A stretch of DNA of 64,000 nucleotides from Paraburkholderia sp. PREW-6R (GCF_039621805.1 NZ_CP155075.1:372001-436000), one strand, 5' to 3'; positions 35,197 through 44,551 are shown, numbered from the stretch's first letter. Program-made: numbers and translations. The notes: generated by a model not told the origin, from the sequence alone.

Positions 35197-35832
35197 CTAG
35201 ACGTCGGCTAACGCATCCGCAATAGGCCGGTCTCCACCTACAAAGCCAATAACCTTGTTCACCAGTCGCGCCTTGAGTGCATCGACAACAACCTCGGCCA
35301 CATCTTCACGCGTCACCGGGTCGCGCGGCGAATCGGCATCCGACACGATCTCAATGGTTCCAACTCCCGGCTCCATTGTGAGCGTGCCGGGGCGCAGCAC
35401 AAGGTAATCGAGCCCGCTGGCAATCACGTAGTCGTCCGACTCGCGCTTCATCTGCGAGTAGTGTTGCAGTGCTTGCGGCGAGCGTTCCGGCGCGTACGCA
35501 AGCAATGCGCTGATAACGACAAAAAGGCCCACGCCGCTCTGCTTCGCATAATCCACCGACCTGATGATCGCGTCACGATCGATCTGGCGTTCCTGCTCCA
35601 AACCTTCGGTTTCTGCCGAGCCGGCAGCATAAATGACAGTCTGTATGCCGCTGAATACATGCGAGAAATCGCCTGACAGGTCGGCAATGAGCGGTCGGAC
35701 GCCGAACCGCTCGAAAGCGTCGCTTTTTGCCGCGTTGCGTATCAACGGGGAGAACGGCATCGCGGCGTCATGCAATTTTTCGGCTACCAGGCGACCCGTT
35801 CTCCCGCTTGCACCAATTAACAGAATGCTCAT
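35197..35832 (-). CDS. NAD(P)H-binding protein (atypical SDR, NmrA-like)
   Basis: 211 residues with the extended/atypical SDR dinucleotide motif at the very N-terminus (MSILLIGASGRTGRLVAEKL) and a Rossmann-fold body containing GIQTVIYAAGSAET, DYAKQSGVGLFVVISAL and DYLVLRPGTLT. Relatives are NAD(P)H-binding oxidoreductases or redox sensors of the YwnB/NmrA type, often induced by stress. The catalytic YxxxK is not expected in this branch, although YSQMKRES occurs at the right place. It is monocistronic on the minus strand with a strong terminator 400 bases beyond. The substrate is unknown. Confidence 0.85.
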   Translation of the reverse strand: MSILLIGASGRTGRLVAEKLHDAAMPFSPLIRNAAKSDAFERFGVRPLIADLSGDFSHVFSGIQTVIYAAGSAETEGLEQERQIDRDAIIRSVDYAKQSGVGLFVVISALLAYAPERSPQALQHYSQMKRESDDYVIASGLDYLVLRPGTLTMEPGVGTIEIVSDADSPRDPVTREDVAEVVVDALKARLVNKVIGFVGGDRPIADALADV

Positions 35833-36059
35833 GACCTTTCTCCAATAACGATGCGCCGCGCCGTCGCGTGTTTTTACAGTCTACTATCAGAGCGCGAAAG
35901 TGTTCTGTATCCAGCAGGCGCGCGCAAGTCGCAAAGGGGAACGCAAACGCTTCCCGCTTCACCAGGTTTCTCTGCGGCCGTCAGTGCAGTCTTTCTGAAC
36001 AATCCCGTTTAAGCCGCAAAAATCCAATGGGGCTGCACGGACGCTGCCGTCATCAACCT

Positions 36060-36953
36060 TCACGCCGCGTTGTGCGCGCTATCGCCGCCGGTCACATCGA
36101 TCGCCGCGCCGGTCAGCATGCGCGCGTCGTCTGAGGCGAGGTACACATAGGCCGGTGCAACGTCGTCGGGATCGATCCATGGCACGCCAAGCGGTGTCTT
36201 TTGCGTGAGCGCCTCCACGGCCTTGGGTTCAAGCGGCGGCTCGGGCACCTTGCCCCCTTTCGCCTCCTTCAGCGCCTGAATGTAGCGGCTCTCATTACGC
36301 GTCAGTTCGGTATCGATCAGGCCGGGGATCACCGCATTCACCGTAATTCCGAACTCGCCGAATTCCAGCGCGGCGGATTTCATCAGACCTAGCAACGCCC
36401 ACTTGGACGCCGAATAGCCCGCGCCATCGCGCATACCATGCCGCCCCTGCGTCGACGATGTGACGATGATCCGACCGTGCTGACGCGCGACCATGCCCGG
36501 CGCTACCGCGCGGATACAGTTCAGCGTGCCGGTAAGGTTGATGTCCAGTTGGTCCTGCCAGTCCACGTCTTCGAGTTCCAGCAGCGGCTTGAACGACTGG
36601 ATCCCCGCGATGGCCGCCAGAATGCCGATAGGACCGAAGTCCCGCTCGGTCGCGGCGACAATGGTCTGCAGCCGGGAATGGTCGCGGATATCCGCGACCT
36701 CAGGACGCCAGCGGCCGCCGGCCTGCTCGACGAGACGCCCGGTTTCAGCGAGGTCCGCTTCGGTCGGAACGGTGTAGCGCTGGATTGCGCTGGCCCGGCC
36801 AGCGATGTCCAGGCCCACGACGCTCGCCCCTTCGCGGGCGAACGCCAGCGCCACCGCGCGGCCAATGCCGCGCGCCGCGCCGGTCACGAGCGCGACCTTG
36901 CCGTTCAACCGGCCGCCGCGGCTATTTGCCGGTAGGGATGGGGATGTCGTCAT
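36060..36953 (-). CDS. SDR-family oxidoreductase (mycofactocin-type/carveol-dehydrogenase-like)
   Basis: 297 residues, longer than a minimal SDR because of an insertion before the C-terminus. The cofactor motif is TGAARGIG near residue 23, the Ser is in VTSSTQGRHG and the catalytic pair in YSASKWALLG. The insert (EAKGGKVPEPPLEPKAVEAL) precedes the usual PGLIDTxL-like segment, with DVAPAYVYLASDDARMLTGAAIDVTGG at the end. This layout matches SDRs annotated as mycofactocin-coupled or carveol dehydrogenases. The start has AAGGAGC four bases upstream. It is followed, 257 bases beyond its start, by the cupin gene on the same strand, so these may form one unit with the SDR at 37853. Confidence 0.86.
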   Translation of the reverse strand: MTTSPSLPANSRGGRLNGKVALVTGAARGIGRAVALAFAREGASVVGLDIAGRASAIQRYTVPTEADLAETGRLVEQAGGRWRPEVADIRDHSRLQTIVAATERDFGPIGILAAIAGIQSFKPLLELEDVDWQDQLDINLTGTLNCIRAVAPGMVARQHGRIIVTSSTQGRHGMRDGAGYSASKWALLGLMKSAALEFGEFGITVNAVIPGLIDTELTRNESRYIQALKEAKGGKVPEPPLEPKAVEALTQKTPLGVPWIDPDDVAPAYVYLASDDARMLTGAAIDVTGGDSAHNAA

Positions 36954-37210
36954 GCTTGCTCCTTGTCAGTACTTGACCATGTGCGGACCGCCGCGTCTTG
37001 CGCGGTCCTTGGTCCAGATATGTCGCGGGCTCCAGATCGGCCAACGCGCGAGGGTATGCCAACACATTTCATTCCCGCACGCACACATGGGATTGCAAAT
37101 ATGGGGCAGACCATAGATTGACTGTGCATGACGTCAGACCCGGGCGGCGACTGCGAAGCGGCTCGAAACCCTTCGGGAACGTGCAACGTCTCGCCGAGGT
37201 TTAGCTGTTC

Positions 37211-37726
37211 TTATCGCTCCGTGGACATCGCGCCAGAGCTCAGGATGTACTTCGGCGCCCCGAGCCCTTGAGTGGATGCCAGTGACACCGCGAGCCTTTC
37301 GATAAAGGCTGCATCCATGATGTTCATGAACACGCCGTCGTCGAAGTTTATGTTGGCGCCGAAGACGAGGAACACGATTTCGGTGGGGCCGGCGTTGTCC
37401 GCGGGCGTGACCAGTTGGTGAGGCGCGCCTGACGCCGGTTCATACAGGTAGCTGCCCGGCGTCTGCGGTTGATCCTCATGACCTGCGTAGTACCAGCGGC
37501 CTGACAGCGTGATTGCATGCACGGGGCCTGTGTGAACATGAGCAGGTAAAACCACGCCAGGCGCAAACTGCGCCCGTATGCACCAGATGCCGTTCTCCGC
37601 ATCAATGAAGAGCGGCTGAAAGTCGACGCCTGGACCAAGCGCCTCCTTTAGCATGGGCAGGCTGTGGAAGTTGAGCGTCAACAGGGCGCTCGGCTGGTCA
37701 GCAGCAGTTGTCGGGTTCATTGGCAT
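37211..37726 (-). CDS. Cupin-domain protein (2,4'-dihydroxyacetophenone dioxygenase-like)
   Basis: 171 residues in a single cupin barrel. Cupin motif 1 is seen as PAHVHTGPVHAITLSGRWYY and motif 2 as PGSYLYEPASGAPHQLVTP, giving His residues suited to a metal centre. The overall pattern, including IWCIRAQFAPG before motif 1 and IVFLVFGANINFDDG after motif 2, resembles the family of 2,4'-dihydroxyacetophenone dioxygenase and ChrR-like cupins. It is on the same strand as SDR genes on each side. A role as metal-dependent dioxygenase acting on an aromatic ketone is possible but not proven. Confidence 0.8.
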   Translation of the reverse strand: MPMNPTTAADQPSALLTLNFHSLPMLKEALGPGVDFQPLFIDAENGIWCIRAQFAPGVVLPAHVHTGPVHAITLSGRWYYAGHEDQPQTPGSYLYEPASGAPHQLVTPADNAGPTEIVFLVFGANINFDDGVFMNIMDAAFIERLAVSLASTQGLGAPKYILSSGAMSTER

Positions 37727-37852
37727 GCCTGTTCAGATCAAGTAGTTATTCAGGTGACAGGGGCCGGCGTCAGATGAACCGGGCCGGCGCCCTGAAGGAC
37801 GCGAAGCAAAGGAAGCAGGCGACCGGGATCAGCCACTTACCCCGCCTGCACC

Positions 37853-38626
37853 TTATGAAACGCTCGGCACCAGGTTTTCACCGCCAGCGACTTCAATCAC
37901 GGTCCCCGTCACGTAGGGATTGGTCATGAGAAACAGCGCTGCATGGCCGATGTCCGCCGGCTTGCCGACGCGCCGCGCCGGAAATGTTTCCTCCACCTTT
38001 TTGCGCAAGCCGTCGCGATGCTCGGCCGGCAGGAAGCCCCACATGTCTGTGTCGATGAAGCCGGGACGAATCGTGTTCACCCGGGTCGGCGCGAGTTCCA
38101 GTGCAAGGGAGCCCGACAGCGCTTCCACGGCGGCAAAGGTCGAAGTGACCGCGGTGAAACCGATTTTTGGCCGAGTGGCCATGCCGCCGGTCAGGAAGGT
38201 GATGGAGCCGCCCGTTCTCAGATGTGGCGCGGCATGGCGGGCGCATGCCCAACTGCCCAGGAACTTCCCTTCAAGATAATTTCGCACGCCTTGCATGTCT
38301 TCATCCATGAAGGCACCCCAGGTTCCGAGATCGGGTGCCGCAGTGACGACCAGGTGGTCCAGCGAGCCGATTTCGTCGAACGCCGCTTGCACAGACGACT
38401 CGTTGCGCATGTCCAGACTGACCTGCGCAAAATCTTCAAGGTCGGGACGCTCCACAGGCGCAGCGATGCGGCGGCTTGCAACGACCACCTTCGCGCCCGC
38501 TGCATGCGCGGCGCGCGCCACGCCCAGGCCAATGCCCGTCTTGCCGCCAACGACAACGACGGTTTGTCCCGCAAGGGTCGACTGGGGGCTAAACGCTGTT
38601 TCCTGCTGATGGATTGCTGTAGTCAT
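37853..38626 (-). CDS. Atypical SDR-family protein lacking the YxxxK motif
   Basis: 257 residues with a good Rossmann N-terminus (VVVGGKTGIGLGVARAAHAAGAK) and the SDR body VNTIRPGFIDTDMWGFL. Where classical SDRs have Ser...Tyr-x-x-x-Lys, this sequence reads FLTGGMATRPKIGFTAVTST, with no Tyr or Lys in the expected spacing. Related atypical SDRs exist, and such proteins may bind NAD(P) without ordinary reductase chemistry. The start is supported by GAGGAATC upstream. It is divergent from a LysR gene, and the region between contains a perfect LysR-type palindrome, so that regulator probably controls it. Confidence 0.82.
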   Translation of the reverse strand: MTTAIHQQETAFSPQSTLAGQTVVVVGGKTGIGLGVARAAHAAGAKVVVASRRIAAPVERPDLEDFAQVSLDMRNESSVQAAFDEIGSLDHLVVTAAPDLGTWGAFMDEDMQGVRNYLEGKFLGSWACARHAAPHLRTGGSITFLTGGMATRPKIGFTAVTSTFAAVEALSGSLALELAPTRVNTIRPGFIDTDMWGFLPAEHRDGLRKKVEETFPARRVGKPADIGHAALFLMTNPYVTGTVIEVAGGENLVPSVS

Positions 38627-38803
38627 GATTCCTCTTTTGTCCAGTGATCAAGGGCACGATGGCACCGTGGCTCTGCGGCTGCCACGCGGCTTGCAGCCGC
38701 GCGGTGCCCCTCCGTACACGTCTCTTCGCGACGTGGGGCAGCGCAGAAGTCATCGTAATTGAATCGATAAACAGTGATAATGGCCTCCAAATGAATGGCT
38801 GCG

Positions 38804-38818
38804 ATTCCAGCCTGGAAT
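38804..38818. promoter_or_regulatory. LysR-type palindrome (ATTCCAG-C-CTGGAAT)
   Basis: A perfect 15-base dyad with 7-base arms, of the T-N11-A type, 61 bases before the start of the LysR gene and 178 bases before the divergent SDR gene. Its position suits a LysR recognition site controlling both. Function is inferred. Confidence 0.6.
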
Positions 38819-38878
38819 AAATGAGCAGGCTCGACCTGGGCGCCCAGCCGTGGGCGGGCAATCATCACAGGAGTCAAC

Positions 38879-39760
38879 ATGGATCGATTTCAGGAGTTGA
38901 CGGCGTTCGTGGCGGTCGTGGAGGCTGGTGGCTTTACCGCCGCCGCGCGACGTCTTGGCGATTCGCAATCGGTCGTCAGCAAATCGGTGAGCGCGCTCGA
39001 ACGGCGCCTCGGCGTGCAGTTGCTCAATCGCAGCACGCGCAGCGTTACGTTGACCGACCACGGCAGGCGCTACTACGAGCGGACCAAGCCTCTTCTCGAC
39101 GAGATGACGCAGGCGGATGGCGAACTCATGAATAGCACGCTCGAGCTTTCAGGGCTCGTGAGAATCGCAGCGTCGGCCACGTTCGGCCGACTGCACGTCC
39201 TGCCGCTCGTCCCCACATTGCTGGCGCTGCATCCAAAGCTGAGACTCGACCTTATTCTCGCGGACAGCGTGCAGGATTTGCTCGCAGAAGGCATCGATCT
39301 GGCCATCCGGATCAGCCCCGTGTCCAGCCCGGACGCCGTGGTGAAGCGCGTGACCAACACGTCACTGGTCTGTGCGGGGTCTCGCCGCTATTTCGAACAA
39401 CATGGAACGCCAGCGACACCGGAAGATCTGGCCGCGCACAACTGCATCGTTTTCAACGGGGTTGAAAACTGGGCGTTCGAGGGACCGCGCGGAAAATTCA
39501 GCGTGCGGGTGAGCGGGAACGTGTCGTCCAATACCGTCGAAACAGTGCTGTCGGCCGTAGAGGCGGGCATCGGCATCGGGATGTTTCATCGCGCCTCCCT
39601 CGCAGGTATGTCGCGTGACGCGGAAGTCGTGACTGTGCTTGATAGCTTCATACGGGAAACGCGAGATGTCAGCCTCATCTGGCCGAACCGGAAATTCATT
39701 TCGGCGAGGGTACGGCAGGTCACGGAGTTTTTTGCGTCGGCATTGGGAGACCGTTTCTGA
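38879..39760 (+). CDS. LysR-family transcriptional regulator
   Basis: 293 residues. The HTH begins MDRFQELTAFVAVVEAGGFT with AARRLGDSQSVVSKSVSALE, and the effector domain contains DLLAEGIDLAIRI and PRGKFSVRVSGNVSSNT, like the CrgA/AaeR-like group of LysR regulators that often act as repressors of adjacent SDR or aromatic genes. The start has AGGAG seven bases before. It is divergent from the atypical SDR gene at 37853. The inducer is unknown. Confidence 0.9.
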   Translation: MDRFQELTAFVAVVEAGGFTAAARRLGDSQSVVSKSVSALERRLGVQLLNRSTRSVTLTDHGRRYYERTKPLLDEMTQADGELMNSTLELSGLVRIAASATFGRLHVLPLVPTLLALHPKLRLDLILADSVQDLLAEGIDLAIRISPVSSPDAVVKRVTNTSLVCAGSRRYFEQHGTPATPEDLAAHNCIVFNGVENWAFEGPRGKFSVRVSGNVSSNTVETVLSAVEAGIGIGMFHRASLAGMSRDAEVVTVLDSFIRETRDVSLIWPNRKFISARVRQVTEFFASALGDRF

Positions 39761-39955
39761 ATATCGGTTTGTTTAGCTGGGCCAGGCATAGGCTGCGAGG
39801 CCGCAGCGATCTTTTGCACCGCAGCCTGAAGGAAGGCCGCCAATGCACTCGGAGTGCGGGGCCTGGGCCTGGGCGTGGGCAGATACCGCTATTGACGGCG
39901 ATGTCGCGAAGCTTCTGATAGTTTGACGCGGCTCTGCAGGCTTGCGCCCGATCGA

Positions 39956-40498
39956 TCAGGATGGGCGCAGTTCGAGCGAGTGGTGTTCAATGGTCCTCAC
40001 GACGGTTTCGCAAGCCGGTGCGCCCGTCTTAAGGTGAACGACGAGATCATAGGTGGTCGACGGACGCGTCAGCATCAGACAGGTGGCTTCGCTGTGCATG
40101 ACACGCGTTGTGTGCCAGATGTTCGGCCTCATGCAAAGGCCTTTGCCGACGGGAATCTCAAATGCGCGCAGCGACGACAGATCGGGCTCGATCTCGTTCA
40201 GCGGTGTCGCGACGATATGCACCACGGGTGCCGTCAAGGGAACGATGGCCTGCTGCGTCAGACGATGCAGTTCGAGCGACGCGAGTTGCGTATCCTGGTT
40301 GCGATACACGACCCACAGTATTTCCGTTGTTCCATCCGTGCCGGTGTCGAATACATGCTCGCGCCAGAAATCCGATGCGGGACTGACGAACGAGGGCACG
40401 TCGCCATCCGTGCATACGGGCTTGCCTAGCAGCCAGCCATACGGTTCACAGCGATGCGTTTCGAGCGGTTCGACGGCAATGGAAAGCTGGTTCAGCAT
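39956..40498 (-). CDS. Ureidoglycolate lyase-like protein (AllA family)
   Basis: 180 residues. The fold and motifs match the ureidoglycolate lyase/hydrolase family, a cupin-like barrel that splits ureidoglycolate into glyoxylate and urea. Visible are VEPLETHRCEPYGWLLGKP near the start, a central TEILWVVYR strand, and the family signature PVGKGLCMRPNIWHTTRVM near residue 118, where relatives have GxFxxxGTWH. It lies 30 bases after the LysR gene on the same strand, so both are probably on one transcript. No other allantoin genes are nearby, so its physiological substrate is open. Confidence 0.75.
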   Translation of the reverse strand: MLNQLSIAVEPLETHRCEPYGWLLGKPVCTDGDVPSFVSPASDFWREHVFDTGTDGTTEILWVVYRNQDTQLASLELHRLTQQAIVPLTAPVVHIVATPLNEIEPDLSSLRAFEIPVGKGLCMRPNIWHTTRVMHSEATCLMLTRPSTTYDLVVHLKTGAPACETVVRTIEHHSLELRPS

Positions 40499-40528
40499 AT
40501 CGATGTACTTTGGCGATGAAAGAATGTG

Positions 40529-41473
40529 TCAGGCGGATGCGACGGCGCGGTCCGACGGTGGAAATAACGCAAATTCGGGCCCATGCTTCAGGCTGAAATT
40601 GACCACGACATTCAGCGCGAGCCGGGTGATCGACTCGGCCAGCAGACTGTCGGGCGTACGCCGATAGGCGGCAACGAGCGGCAACGCGGGCACGCGATGC
40701 GTAACCTGAAGCAATTGCAACTGTCCCGCTTCCAGTTCGCGCATCACGAACGCCGGCGGCAACACCGCAATGCCGAAGCCGTCGACAACCAGCCGGATGA
40801 TCGCCGCCACCGACGAAAGACAGTTGATCTGCGCCTGCACATCGCCGCTGGCCGCGAACAGGCTCGCAAGGAACTCATGTGGCATCGAGTGGCGCGCGAA
40901 GCCGATCACGGGATAGGCGGCCAGTTCCGTTTCGGTCAGCGGCTGCGCGGACAGATTGAGCACCGGGCTTGCCATCCAGCGCATGGGCAGGCTGCCGAGC
41001 GGCACGTTGGTCATATCCGCGCCGGACACACCCGCTGTCTGAAACGACACATCCATATGACCGTTGGCGAGTTGCGCGGCGAGATTTGCAGACGTATCGC
41101 TGGTGAGTTCGATCACCAGATTCGGGTATTCGTCGCGGATGTGTTTGAGCAGATCGGGCAACCACGTATGTACGATGGATTCGATCGCGCCGAGCCGCAG
41201 CAGTCCCGACACCTTCGAACGATCGCCGACGCTTGCGAGCATCGCCTGATTCAACGTCATCATCTGTTCGGCGAAGGGCAGCGCCTTGCTGCCGTCTTGC
41301 GTGAGCGTTGCTTCTTTCGGGCCGCGCTCGAAGAGCCGCACGCCAAGTTCCTGCTCCAGCGCCGAAATCCGGCTGGAAATGGCAGCCTGGGTGGCATGCA
41401 GGCGTTCGGCCGTCAGCCGGAAGCTGCGCAGCCGGGCGAGCCAGACAAACGTTTCGAGGAAGCGCAGATTCAT
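40529..41473 (-). CDS. LysR-family transcriptional regulator
   Basis: 314 residues. The N-terminus MNLRFLETFVWLARLRSFRL and AERLHATQAAISSRISALEQ form the HTH. The effector-binding domain contains LVIELTSDTSANLAAQLANG. It is divergent from the orphan branched-chain-type binding protein and followed by the AllA-like gene, so it may control both. The 382 bases between 41474 and 41855 should hold the divergent promoters, although no clear LysR palindrome was found there. Confidence 0.9.
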   Translation of the reverse strand: MNLRFLETFVWLARLRSFRLTAERLHATQAAISSRISALEQELGVRLFERGPKEATLTQDGSKALPFAEQMMTLNQAMLASVGDRSKVSGLLRLGAIESIVHTWLPDLLKHIRDEYPNLVIELTSDTSANLAAQLANGHMDVSFQTAGVSGADMTNVPLGSLPMRWMASPVLNLSAQPLTETELAAYPVIGFARHSMPHEFLASLFAASGDVQAQINCLSSVAAIIRLVVDGFGIAVLPPAFVMRELEAGQLQLLQVTHRVPALPLVAAYRRTPDSLLAESITRLALNVVVNFSLKHGPEFALFPPSDRAVASA

Positions 41474-41855
41474 TTATGACCCTGACAGGCAGGCACGAAT
41501 GGCTCAGTGTAGCGCCGGGTTCTGCGAGACGGAAAAAGAAAAATTTTTGCCGCGCAACAACTTTACATTGTCGGAAGCGGCTGCGGTAAGCGCCGTCACG
41601 CTGCGAGGAACACCCGTGAATGAAGGGCAAATCTGTGTCGAAACAAAGGACGCCGCCATGACAGAAGTGTCACCCGGAATCGAAGGTGAGTCGCGATTTG
41701 AAATTTCAGCGCGGATGCCGTCGCGGGATAACGTTTATTTATCGGCGGCAGAAAGAAAATGTTGTTGGACGCGCAATTCCGGCGAACGAATACTGAATTC
41801 CTGTCGCAGGCCCACACCCCGGGCCCGTTCAACTTCATACCCGATGAGGCAGCAC
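41474..41855. other. 382-base divergent intergenic region between LysR and binding-protein genes
   Basis: A frame in phase with the binding protein runs back through it, but it lacks protein-like composition and a ribosome-binding site. It is AT-richer than the coding regions around it. The small palindrome TGAAATTTCA (41699-41708) is the only visible dyad. It presumably contains both promoters. Confidence 0.5.
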
Positions 41856-42998
41856 GTGAATAAAAACTATCGCTCCCTGGCCGGCGTCGTCATGCTGACC
41901 GCCATGCAGGCGGCCCATGCTGCAGATGCCACGCCCGCTGTCGTGCTGATCGGCCACGCGGCGCCGCTGACAGGACAACTCGCGAATATGGGCAAGGACA
42001 GCGAGAACGCCGCGCGTCTCGCCATCGAGGAAATCAATAGCCAGCATCCGGTGATCGGCGGCAAGGCGGTCCGTTTGCAGCTGGATTCGCAGGACGATGC
42101 CGCCGACCCACGCACCGGCACGCAGGTCGCGCAGAAGTTCGTCGACGAAGGCGTCGTGGCGGTGGTCGGCGATATCAACTCGGGCGTATCGATTCCCGCA
42201 TCGCGCATTTATAGTGAAGCGCAGCTCGTGCAGATTTCGCAGGGCTCGACGAATCCCGCCTACACTCGGCAAGGCTACAAGACAACGTTCCGCGTCGTGG
42301 CGACAGATGCGCTGCAAGGACCCGCGCTCGCACGCTATGCGCTCAATTCGTTACACGCGAAACGAATTGCGGTGATCGACGACTCGACCGCATACGGACA
42401 AGGGCTCGCCGAAGAGTTCACCAAGGCGGCGACGGCCGATGGCGGCACGATCGTCGCGCGAGAAGCGACGAACGACAAGGCTACCGACTTCCGCGCGATC
42501 CTCACAAAGATCAAGGGCTTGCGACCCGACGTCATCATGTACGGCGGCTCTGACGCAACGGCTGGCCCGCTCGCGAAGCAGGCTGCGAATCTCGGCATGA
42601 CAGCGAACGTACTGGGCGGCGATGGCGCATGTACGGAGAAGATGGTGAGCTTGGCGGGCGACGCGATCGGCAACGTGGTGTGTTCGGAAGCAGGTCTTGC
42701 GCTGTCGAGAATGCCCAAAGGACAGGAGTTCGAACGTCGCTATCAGGCCCGTTACAAAGTGCCGATCGATGCGTACGCGCCGTTCGCTTACGATGCTGTC
42801 TACATCATCTACGAAGCAATGAAGCGCGCCAATTCGACGGATCGCGCAAAAATTCTCGCTGCGATACCGCTCACGCAATATGACGGCGTGATTGGAAAGG
42901 TTGCGTTCGATCCGCGCGGCGATCTGAAAGATGCTGCGATCACCATCTATCAGTTCAAGGACAAAAAGAAGACGGTCATGGATGTCATTCGAATGTGA
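41856..42998 (+). CDS. Branched-chain amino-acid-type ABC transporter binding protein (orphan)
   Basis: About 380 residues, periplasmic. The GTG at 41856 is chosen because GAGG lies 6 bases upstream and it begins a Sec signal peptide (NKNYRSLAGVVMLTAMQAAHA). An ATG at 41844 is possible. The mature part follows the Peripla_BP_6 pattern: VVLIGHAAPLTGQLANMGKD, then PRTGTQVAQKFVDEGVVAVVG, IAVIDDSTAYGQGLAEEF and VIMYGGSDATAGPLAKQA. It binds amino acids or aromatic acids in relatives. No permease or ATPase is near, so it must share a transporter encoded elsewhere. It is divergent from the LysR gene. Confidence 0.9.
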   Translation: MNKNYRSLAGVVMLTAMQAAHAADATPAVVLIGHAAPLTGQLANMGKDSENAARLAIEEINSQHPVIGGKAVRLQLDSQDDAADPRTGTQVAQKFVDEGVVAVVGDINSGVSIPASRIYSEAQLVQISQGSTNPAYTRQGYKTTFRVVATDALQGPALARYALNSLHAKRIAVIDDSTAYGQGLAEEFTKAATADGGTIVAREATNDKATDFRAILTKIKGLRPDVIMYGGSDATAGPLAKQAANLGMTANVLGGDGACTEKMVSLAGDAIGNVVCSEAGLALSRMPKGQEFERRYQARYKVPIDAYAPFAYDAVYIIYEAMKRANSTDRAKILAAIPLTQYDGVIGKVAFDPRGDLKDAAITIYQFKDKKKTVMDVIRM

Positions 42999-43246
42999 AG
43001 GTGCGCCGACCCGGGCTTGTCCCAATCGGCTCGAGGTTTGCGAGCAATCCCGGTCTTTCCCGGCTACCGTCGCTATCGCCAATCATTCCATGACGGCGCC
43101 CATGGCAAGCTGGCGTTTTTGATGACTACGGCGTTTAACATGCCAGTCACGGCATCCAGCTCTCGCACTTCCGTATAGACGCATAGAAGACTGAGTAGAG
43201 CGCGAAGGACACGTTTGGTTGCGTGTCCCTCGCGAATCACACGTTC

Positions 43247-44551
43247 TTACAGACTTGCTTTTGTCGACAGTTGCGCAACGTCGACCGCCTGGTTCGACGA
43301 CCGGATGACCCGCATCGCGATCCATGCAACCAGATAAGCGGACCCGCAGATCACGAAAATGAGGTTGTAGCCTGCGTCGATATGGCCTAGCGCCTTGAAG
43401 TGATCGAGTACAGTTCCGACGAGGAGCGGAAAGAGCGTCGCACCGAGCGCGCCAGCGAGTCCGCCAATTCCCACCACCGAACCGACCGCGGCTTTCGGGA
43501 ACATGTCGGAAGCCGTCGTGAACAGATTTGCCGACCACCCCTGATGCGCGGCCGCGGCAAGACTCAGGAGCGCGACCATCGCCCACATGTCGTCGATCCA
43601 CGGCGAGAACGCAATCGGCGTGACGAGGAAGGCGAGGACGAGCATCGTCGTCTGCCGTGCCTTGTTGACAGGCCAGCCGCGCCGGATCAGCGTCGACGAG
43701 ACCCAGCCGCCGCCCACGCTGCCGATCGACGTCGCGACATAGACGATCACGAGTGGAAGGCCGAGGTGACTGAGGTCGAGATGAAAACGCGAATTGAAGT
43801 ACGACGGCAGCCAGAACAGCATGAACCACCAGATCGGATCGGTCAGCAGCTTGCCCGTGAAGAATGCCCATGTTGGGCGCAGCCTCAGCAATGAGACCCA
43901 GCGCACTTTCGCCGGCGCGGCAGTGGAAGAGGAGGCTGCGTCTTCCACGATATAGTCCAGCTCTGCCTGGCTCACCTTCTTGTGCTTCAACGGGGCCTGA
44001 TACGCCACATACCAGAAGCCAAGCCAGACGAACCCGGTGAGACCCGTCACGAAGAAGGCCGCCTCCCAGCCATAGCGCGCGGCCAGCCAGGGGACGATTG
44101 CAGGGGCCGCAACGGCGCCGATGCTGGTACCCGACGTCAAAATGCCCACGGCCAGCGCCTGCTCCTTTCGCGGAAACCATTCGGAAACACTCTTGACGGC
44201 GCACGGAAAGCTTCCCGATTCCGACACGCCGAGCAGAGCGCGCATCACACCGAAGCCGAGCGTATTGCGCACCAGCGCATGGCCACAAGCCGCAATGCTC
44301 CAGAGCAGCACGCACATGCCGTATCCGACCTTCACGCCAACCTTGTCGACCAGCTTGCCGGAAAGCAGCATGCCGACCGCGTAGCACGCTGTAAACACGA
44401 CGACGATGTAGCTGTACTGCGTTTCCGTCCAGTTGAACTGCACGGCAAGCGCCGGTTTCAATAAGCCCAGAACCTGACGGTCGAGGTAGTTGATCGTCGT
44501 GGCGAAAAATAGCAGCGCACAGATGCGCCAACGATAGGCTGAAATGTCCAT
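43247..44551 (-). CDS. MFS transporter, ACS family (hexuronate/organic-anion type)
   Basis: 434 residues, twelve membrane helices. The start at 44551 follows AGGAG by 7 bases. Frames extending to 44653 lack support. The N-terminus is typical (MDISAYRWRICALLFFATTI, then NYLDRQVLGLLKP), with ESGSFPCAVKSVSEWFPRKE in the loop region, the hallmark of the ExuT/anion:cation symporter branch, which carries hexuronates, phthalate or related acids with protons or sodium. It lies 289 bases downstream of the enoyl-CoA hydratase on the same strand and next to the CoA-transferase system, so it is a good candidate importer for that pathway. Confidence 0.88.
   Translation of the reverse strand: MDISAYRWRICALLFFATTINYLDRQVLGLLKPALAVQFNWTETQYSYIVVVFTACYAVGMLLSGKLVDKVGVKVGYGMCVLLWSIAACGHALVRNTLGFGVMRALLGVSESGSFPCAVKSVSEWFPRKEQALAVGILTSGTSIGAVAAPAIVPWLAARYGWEAAFFVTGLTGFVWLGFWYVAYQAPLKHKKVSQAELDYIVEDAASSSTAAPAKVRWVSLLRLRPTWAFFTGKLLTDPIWWFMLFWLPSYFNSRFHLDLSHLGLPLVIVYVATSIGSVGGGWVSSTLIRRGWPVNKARQTTMLVLAFLVTPIAFSPWIDDMWAMVALLSLAAAAHQGWSANLFTTASDMFPKAAVGSVVGIGGLAGALGATLFPLLVGTVLDHFKALGHIDAGYNLIFVICGSAYLVAWIAMRVIRSSNQAVDVAQLSTKASL

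Noticed and set aside
41286..41843. N-terminal extension of the orphan binding protein
   Set aside because: It has no ribosome-binding site or family similarity and would bury the signal peptide inside the protein.
43083..44531. 482-codon minus-strand frame
   Set aside because: It overlaps the MFS transporter gene in another frame. Only the frame 43247-44551 has membrane helices and family motifs.
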